The notes below the pieces were generated by a model. The model searched no databases. It saw only the letters and a list, made by a program, of their open reading frames with translations, and was not told the origin of the DNA. From Monocercomonoides exilis (taxonomy: Eukaryota; Preaxostyla; Oxymonadida; Polymastigidae): a stretch of 64,000 bases of DNA. The stretch lies in the NCBI GenBank assembly GCA_001643675.2, contig LSRY02000022.1:506001-570000 (forward strand), in the 5' to 3' direction. Position 1 is the stretch's first letter; each line of letters starts with the position of its first letter. Shown one piece after another: positions 57,334 to 64,000 of this stretch. The translations under genes and the position numbers were made by a program.

Positions 57334-58195
57334 ATGCAACCTCCAAGCCCGTTGGTTTGAATTTCTTAATTTGATATCATATGAGGCAATCAGTTTATAT
57401 TCAAAAAACATTTTCCAGGATTATGTTTATTTAGCTGATGTTATTGATTGGTGCGTTTCTCAATCTTTGAAAGAAATTTTGTTGGAGAAAAACAGACCTT
57501 TTCAAGATTTTATTTTACCAAGACTTCCACAATTATTGCCAGAGGAATATTTCGCTTTTATAAAGTACTGGCTCCAATCTCGAAGCACTGAACATGAACA
57601 GCTTTTGTTTGACGATATTTTTTATATTTGATTTGAAACACAGTTTTAATTTGAATATTTTTGTATTATTTATGATGACGAACTTGTAATAGACAAAAAG
57701 AGGAACCATTTCACTTAACTACTGCTATAGTTTTGGATGCGCTTCATTTTTATCGAAAAATCAATCCTCTTTCTTTCCCCAACACACCTGTTTTGAACGA
57801 ACTTAAAGCAACCGAACAATCACAAATATCAAAAGGAAAGCAAAGTTTAGCCCATGTTAGTCTGCAAGCGGAACCACAACCCCAACCAAAGAAATTGTTA
57901 CCAAAGCCGAAAGTCGATAATGCACCACACGTTCCAATAGAGAACGTTGTTGATGAGAAACCTGAAGTCAAAGGGAAAAGGAGGCTACCGACGAAATCTC
58001 CTCGCCGTGGCTCTACAAGTGCCAATAGCAGCTCTGCTTCTTCCTCTTCCTCTTCCTCTTCCTCTTTCTCTTCTTCTTCTTCCTCCTCCTCTTCCTTGTC
58101 TTCGTCGCATGTATCATCTGCCAAGCGCTTTGTGAGTGTAGGGAAGCCGGCGAGTGTGAAAGTTGGAACACATTTGACATCAACTGCTTCTAATC

Positions 58196-58238
<43 letters not shown>

Positions 58239-60930
58239 TTCTTCTTCTTCCTCTTCCTCTTCCTCTTCCTCCTCCTCCTCCTCCTCCTCCTCTTCTTCTT
58301 TTGCTTCAAAGCAGGAACAGACAAACAGCACATCATCTGGATCTTCACAAACAACTTCAGGGGAAGGTACTCAAATTGCTTCTGGTTCAAATTCAGATAT
58401 TCATTCTTCTTCCTCTTCTTCCTCTTCATCTTCCTCCACCTCTTCTCTTTCCTCTTCCTCTTCCTCCTCTTCTTCTTCCTCTTCCAATTCTCTTTCCCAT
58501 CCTCAGAATGTCAATCAGCCAGTTCATTTTCCTTCTTCTGTCCCACCTCCTCCCCCGCCTCCCCCGCCTCCTCCACCTCCTCCAGCTCACAATCTCCCCC
58601 AAACAAAAGCACAAATGTTGGAAAATAAACAGAAAATAGAGGAAAAAATGAACAAAGGAGAAAAAGAAGTAAAAGAAGTGAAAGAAGAAGGAAAGAAAGA
58701 GGAAGAAAAAGAAGAAAAAGAAAAAGAAAAAGAAGGAGAAAAAGAAAAAGAAGAAGAAAAAGCGAAGATTGGAGCTGATAACAACAAAGCAGAATTAGAA
58801 ATGAATGAAATGAAAGAAAAGAAAGAAGGGAATGGAAGGGAGAAAGAAGAAAGCTCAGAAATTGCTAAGACACCTCCTCCACCGCCGTTGGATGAAGAGG
58901 AAGAAGAAGAGGAAGAAGAAGAGGAAGGAAAGGAAGGAGAAAAAGAGAAAGAAGAAGAAGAAGAAGAAGAAGAAAGAAAAGAAGAAGGAAGCGATAATAT
59001 AAAAGGAAATAAATCCAATGAACCAGAATCCAATACGAAAACAAGCAAAACAAGCAAAAAAACTCAAAATCAAACAAAAACAACAGAAAAACAACCAGAA
59101 AGACAGCCAGAAAATCCGTTTGCTTCGATTTCAGCGTCAGTTGAAGAAGACGAAGAGACGAAGAAGAAGAAGAAGAAAAAGGAAGAAGAAGAAAGAGAAA
59201 GAGAAATCGCAGCGAATTTCAAGTTTAGCATACCTCCACCGATTCCGCCGCCGCCGATAGCAGAAGGGGCGGGGAAGGAAGAGGAGAAAGAAGAAGAAGG
59301 AAAAGAGAAAGAAGAGAAAGAAGAAGAAGGAAAGGAAAAGGAAAAGGAAAAGGAAGAGGAAGAGGAAGAGAAAGAGAAAGAAAAACAACAGAAAAATGCA
59401 ACTTCTCATTCGATTCCACCACAACTGCCTTCAACCCCTCCAAACCTTTCTCGTTTCTTAGCTCTGCAAAACAACAAAAACACCCAAAATAGCCAAGTCA
59501 ATGAAAACAACAGCAAATTAAGTGAAAATGCAGAAGTTAACCAAAATAGCCAAATAAATCAAATAAATCAGAATATTCAAAGTAATCAAAACACTCCTCT
59601 TTCTCTCTCTTTGCCTGAAATGTCACCTCCTCCTCTGTCTGAATGCCAAACACCCGACTTACCCCCGCCACCACCTTTGGATGAAATTGACGAAGAAATT
59701 CTCGGAGAAACGGAGAAATACGGTTCTGTTGTTGGCTCTTCTTCTTCTTCTTCTGCTTCTTCTACGTTTGGTGTGTTGAAGGAGCATCCACTTGTTTTGG
59801 AGTCAGTTTCAATGAAAAGTTCTTCTTCATTGGGGAAAATGAATGAAAAACAAGAAGAAGAAGGAAAAGAAGAAGGAAAAGAAGAAGAAGAATTGTTGAC
59901 CTCCAATCTTCAGAAGAAGGAGAAGGAGGAGAAGAATGAGGGAGAAATGAATGGAAATTCATCAACTGATTCACCTGGTGAGTTGAGCATTGGCTTAGAT
60001 ACACCTCCTCCTCCGCCTCCGCCTGGAGAAGATGAAGAAGATGAAGGAGAGGAAGGAGAAAGAGAGGAAGGAAATGAAGAAGGAAAAGAAGAAATTTCAA
60101 ACAAACAAACTAACATTTCTTCAACTTCTTATTCTTCCTCCTCTTCCTCTTCTTCTTCCATCCAAAATGAAATTTCTTCATCTTCCTCCTCCTCCTCCTC
60201 TTCCTCCTCTTCAATAGATACCCCTTCCCGTGCTTCAGTGATGGCGCGCTTTGGAAGAGGGCAGCCAATGCTGTGTGTTGGAGGTATTATGCCAAAGCTA
60301 AGACACGTTAAAGAACCAAGTGAATTAAGCAATTCTTCTTCTACATTGAATTCTGCTTCTTCTTCCCCTTCTCCTTCCCCTTCTGCATCGCCTTCTCATT
60401 CTCCGGTTCATTCCAGAACTAATTCTCGTTCTTCTTCTTCTTCATTTAATTCTTCTTCTTCTTCCTCTTCTTCCTCTGATCTTTCATCTTCTCATGCTCC
60501 TTCTCCTTCTTCCTCCCCCAAACCCGAAGACGCAGGTGAAGCTGCACAACAAAACAAATCAAATGAAGGAGAAATAACAACACAGTCATCACAACCAGCC
60601 CAACCAATTCAGCCAATGCTTCCACGAGGCATCGGAGCAATTGGAGGCGTTGGAGGTTTGCCTGGTTTCAGTGGCAACCCCATCGCAGCTGCAGCCGCTC
60701 TTGCTGCTTCAAACCGACCCGCATTGCGTTCATCAGTGAATCGAATGAAGAAAGAAGAAGAAGAGAAAACGAAAAAACAGGTTGTGGCAAAAGAAGATCC
60801 GAGATTTGCGCAGTATTTCCAGAAGTTGGCGTCTGGAGTGCCGAAGAAGATGGTGCAGAAGATAATGACGAACAATGGGCTGGATCCAGAGGTGCTGAAC
60901 AAGCCGGATGAGGTGATACCGCCGGATTAA
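57334..60930 (+). CDS. large Pro/Ser/Glu-rich protein with WASHC3 (CCDC53)-like C-terminus
   Basis: Exons 57334-57354, 57419-57606 and 57693-60930 are joined through GTTTGA...CAG (64 nt) and GTTTGA...TAG (86 nt) introns. They give 1149 codons including TAA, that is 1148 residues. The N-terminal part is globular: MQPPSPL, DYVYLADVIDWCVSQSLKEI, LPQLLPEEYFAFIKYWLQSR, EEPFHLTTAIVLDALHFYRK. Poly-Ser regions, a formin/WASP-like run of about 18 prolines, long Lys/Glu coiled-coil stretches and several short PPPP motifs follow. The last about 45 residues, DPRFAQYFQKLASGVPKKMV then QKIMTNNGLDPEVLNKPDEV, match the conserved C-terminal motif of the WASH-complex subunit WASHC3/CCDC53 (DPRYxxYxKMxxxGVPxxAxxxKMxxxGLDPxxL). 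Human WASHC3 is under 200 residues, so this is far larger and may combine subunit functions. Expected role: Arp2/3-dependent actin assembly on endosomes (inference). Confidence 0.78.
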
Positions 60931-61248
60931 GAGGAAGGAAGGAGAAGGAAGAGGGAGGAGGAGAAGAGGAGAAGAAGGAGGGAGGAGAAGAGAAGGGGAG
61001 AAGGGGAGAAGGGGAGAAGAGGAGAAGGGGAGAAGGGGAGAAGGGGAAGGAAGAGGAAGAGGAAGAGGATTAAGGAGGAGAAGATGTTAATGAAGAAGGA
61101 GAAGAAGAGGAGAAGGAATAAGAGAAGAGATTAGAAGAGATTTGAACAGAAGAGAAAACGAGAAAAGAAGAAAAGAAGAAAGAGAGAAAGAGAGAAAGAG
61201 AGAAAGAGAGAGAAAAGAAAGAAAGAAAGAAAGAAGAAGAAGAAAAAA
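60931..61248 (+). repeat. 318-nt polypurine tract downstream of the WASHC3-like gene
   Basis: From the stop codon onward the plus strand is almost only A and G, including repeated GGGGAGAA units (60995-61050) and AGAG/AAAG units (61185-61240). It contains mirror-symmetric stretches of the kind that can form triplex DNA, and it probably forms the 3' UTR or terminator region. Confidence 0.8.
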
Positions 61249-62077
61249 TAATGTCTTTCTTTTTGTTTTTTTTAAGCTTTTTCTTGTGAATAAATACTAA
61301 GTCTTCTGTGATTGTAATTGTTATGAGAATTCTGTCTTCTTTTTATTCCTGTCAAAATCTTTATTATTATTATTATCCTTTCTTTCTTTCTTTCTTCTTT
61401 TTTTCTTCTTTCTTTCTTTCTGTATTAATTTTCGTTTTATTTCTCTTTTTCTATTTATTTCTTTTTCTCTTTTCTTTTCTTTTCTTTCTTTTTTAAAAAT
61501 CAAATCAATTATTGTTTTATTTTTTTCAATATGGGAAGAAATTTTTTAATTCATTAAAAAAATCATGTTTTGTTCCAAACTTATTCGGCACACATATCAC
61601 AATGTGTATAACATTATTGCACAAAAAAATATTTGAAATGGAATCCATAATTATAATTTATTAAAATATTTGAAAACAAGCGTGATATTTAAAGAAGTAA
61701 CAGAAAAAGACATGTGAAAGGTGTGATTATGATTTTTACCTTTGTATTTAAATGCGTTGAATGTGAATAGAAGTTTCATAGTATTGTCAATGCTACGGGC
61801 ACTGATTTCAAATGAACGGTAAATATTAACGCATAATTATTGTATCTGCTTTCGGATAACTTATACATACAAACGGAAAACTCTACGAGGACATTAAAAC
61901 AAAAAGATTTACGAATACAAAAAATTTTCAGGAAGGATTTTTCAGAAGAAGATATATAATTATCTGTTTGGAAATAATCACCTTTATTCCTTCGTCTTAT
62001 TGTTTCTCTTCATCATCTTTAACATTTTCATCATCAAAGCCAACACATCACCCAATTCATTCCTCCACCCTCTCCAA
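61249..62077. other. AT-rich spacer, no gene seen
   Basis: Contains TTC/TTTC-rich tracts at 61380-61490 and AT-rich DNA afterwards. It lies between the convergent ends of the two flanking genes. Confidence 0.5.
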
Positions 62078-63738
62078 CTACAACACTTTAGCCACTATCA
62101 TCGTCTGCGACTTCGCCTTTGTTTCTTCTCTTCTGGCACACTTCTGCGCCCCTGTCACTTCTCCTATTTCTTCCTGCCTTCCATCGCTCTCTGAGATATC
62201 TGCCTTTGCTGAGGGCTCTTGTTCTTCACATCCTTGTTCAGAACTTCCTGCAAATGAATTTGTGGAGTATGTCTCGCTCCATTTAACAGATGAGAAAAAT
62301 GATACGACAATAATACTGCTGCTGATTACACTTGATGTTCCATTGTGCTGAATGGACTTGTGCTGTTTGCAGTGGGGAAGATGGCATTTCGGAAGAAGAA
62401 AGAGGAGGAGAAGGAGAAGGAGAAGATGGAGGAAGAGAATTTGAAATATCATCCGGAAGAAGAATGGAAGAATGATCGGGTAAAGACTCAACTGAAGGAA
62501 GAATAGAGGAAGGATCAGGAAGAGGGAGAGAAGAAGAAGAAGAAGAAGAAGAAGAAGAAGAAGATGATGATGATGATGATTGCTGAGCCAAATCAGACGG
62601 ATGCTTCACAATTGGGAAGAATGAGTCAGCAATAATTCTCATTGCTGCTATTTCGTTTGAGGCTTTCAACTTGCCATCGCTCCAAAATAGCGCATCAAGC
62701 ACAGCAACAGCAACCTGAGGAAACGAAGACACAGAAATGCTGATGAAAGCGAGGACGAGCGACTGCGTTGGCACATTCTGCAGGTAGTCGAAGAAGAAGA
62801 TGAGGTTGTGCAAAAGCGGACAGAAAAGATTAGCTTCGTGCAATGCGCGAATGAAAAGAGGATAAGCTGAACTGCATTCATAAAACAGAAGAAGCGTCGA
62901 ATCGATGTTGCATTTTCTTGCAAAATACTCTTTTCTGTTTGGGAATTCTTCTGTGTGTGTTGATTTTACACAATGCTTGAAAGCGCTGAGAGGAATGGAA
63001 TAAGAAGAGGAGGAAGAAGAGGAGGAAGAAGAGGAGGAAGAAGAAGAGGAGGAGAAATAAGAAGAATAAGAAGATGAAAGAGTCGAATAAAGACTTCTTT
63101 TTAACTTGGTAGATAAATAGACAGCTATTTTCTTAGCAAACACTGGAGAAGAGTGGGACAACACACTCAATCCATCCATCAGGCCTTTCACTGCATCCAA
63201 AGAAGAAGAAGAAGAAGAAGAACAATTGTTAATTTCAAGCAACCGAACAAGGCTTGTTTCCAATGCATTGCAGAAACTATCAGAAACAAGAGGATTTGAA
63301 GAAGAAGAAGAGGAAGAAGAAGAAGAAGATGCAGACGAAGAGGATGGCGCACTAGAAAGAGCCAAAGAAGTGTCTGGCAAATTAGTCTGGTTGATTGCAA
63401 TGCAGTTGACAATCCAAACATGCAAATGAGCCATTCCTTCAAAGATAACGCTGTTCGCATTCTGTTTTGCCTTAAACTTTGCACTTTCATCCACAACACA
63501 CCCAGTAAACACCTTCAAAAACGCTTCCGCATAAAACTCGTTCAGAATCACGTTCTGCAGATTGTCTGAGGCGAGCGAGGCAAACAAATCAGAAGTGGCA
63601 GAGTTGGCTGTCGGAGGAAGGACTGTAGCAAGAGATATGCACGGCACCAGGTCATGAGGGAGCTGGAGAACAGACACGTGTTCTGAGTGGAATGTTGGAT
63701 ATGCAGCTGTTGATGATAATGATGAGGAGGAGGAAGAG

Positions 63739-63772
<34 letters not shown>

Positions 63773-64000
63773 GTAAGTCGTCGATGCTGAGAAGCTCACT
63801 CTGCCAGATGGGACTGGCTCCACCACACTGGGCAGACATATTGAATGAGAAGGATCTGATGTACTCGATCTCGATTGACTGCTGAGAGGAATGTGATTGT
63901 GCAGATGAAGCAGAAGCAGATGATGATGATGATGAATCAGCTGTCACAGCTGAATTCGGTGTCAACAATGCAAAGTTCGTGAAAGTGATGAGCGGTGCAC
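62078..64000 (-). CDS. Ser-rich HEAT/armadillo-like protein, 5' end beyond the window
   Basis: The frame is open to the right edge (..PLITFTNFALLTPNS). It includes poly-Ser blocks alternating with hydrophobic helical segments: LPHDLVPCISLATVLPPTAN, LQNVILNEFYAEAFLKVFTG, IFEGMAHLHVWIVNCIAINQ, LLHNLIFFFDYLQNVPTQSL, VLAFISISVSSFPQVAVAVL, KASNEIAAMRIIADSFFPIV. This suggests an alpha-solenoid. A 58-nt GTATCA...TTTGCAG intron (62248-62305) joins WNIKCNQQQYYC in phase to SSEQGCEEQEPSAKADISES and the C-terminus TMIVAKVL, then TAG at 62078-62080. If the intron is retained, the product ends at 62283. No family was recognised; at least 600 residues. Confidence 0.65.

Noticed and set aside
58190-58429. 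Arg/Lys-rich and poly-Glu minus-strand ORFs
   Set aside because: Shadows of the poly-Ser tracts of the WASHC3-like gene.
1-64000. Reassigned stop codons (TAG as Gln, as in some oxymonads)
   Set aside because: The long intact genes (ubiquitin-like, WASHC3-like, armadillo-like, ankyrin-like) contain no internal TAG or TAA over thousands of codons, so the standard code holds.
1-64000. tRNA or rRNA genes
   Set aside because: I looked for T-loop GGTTCRANNCC patterns and conserved rRNA blocks and found none I could support.

Overview
This is AT-rich nuclear DNA from a unicellular eukaryote. The signs are spliceosomal introns of about 30-250 nt, long poly-Ser, poly-Glu and poly-Lys tracts in the proteins, purine- or pyrimidine-rich flanks around genes, and no bacterial operon structure. 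Three features fit an oxymonad flagellate (Monocercomonoides-like) best: surface proteins with a pectin-lyase-like beta-helix and the motif VSGNDxxxxCGxxxxAPCKT, a helical family carrying EEMNEMIDGMNEEEFES, and a standard genetic code. The organism assignment is an inference from protein families and was not checked by search.

Layout. 0.1-2.8 kb holds a seven-exon minus-strand gene for a charged, Ser-rich protein. 4-14 kb is mostly accessory DNA: a near-perfect 279-bp foldback element (5222-5857), one copy of a decayed 1.2-kb repeat whose inverted partner lies at 46.3-47.6 kb, a degraded beta-helix surface gene, and a non-autonomous TA-flanked Tc1/mariner-type element with 54-bp terminal inverted repeats (12558-13884). 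14.0-29.2 kb is a 15-kb palindromic block. Two diverged arms of about 3.8 kb each carry a 15-repeat Trp-rich ankyrin-like gene, pointing outward. The 7.5-kb centre holds a poly-Ser/His-rich gene, a tetra-ubiquitin-like/Zn/RING-H2 fusion gene and a Lys-rich gene. 29-37 kb contains surface beta-helix genes and pseudogenes with two further short inverted repeat pairs. 37.2-40.8 kb is a decayed DIRS-type (tyrosine recombinase) retrotransposon that abuts a truncated helical-family gene. 42-45 kb holds an armadillo-like Ser-rich gene. 47.8-49.2 kb is a frameshifted second member of the helical family. 50.6-52.1 kb is a single-pass membrane beta-helix protein. 52.4-56.8 kb has two inactive pogo-type transposase copies in opposite orientation, one with intact terminal repeats. 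57.3-60.9 kb is a three-exon, 1148-residue Pro/Ser/Glu-rich protein ending in a WASHC3/CCDC53-like motif, suggesting endosomal actin regulation. A final minus-strand gene runs off the right edge.

Cooperation between genes is limited, as expected for eukaryotic DNA. The functional themes are ubiquitin signalling (UBL-RING fusion), actin/WASH regulation, cell-surface beta-helix proteins, and a large load of inverted repeats and decayed transposons. The exon joins given here were derived by eye from frame and GT-AG consistency and are predictions.
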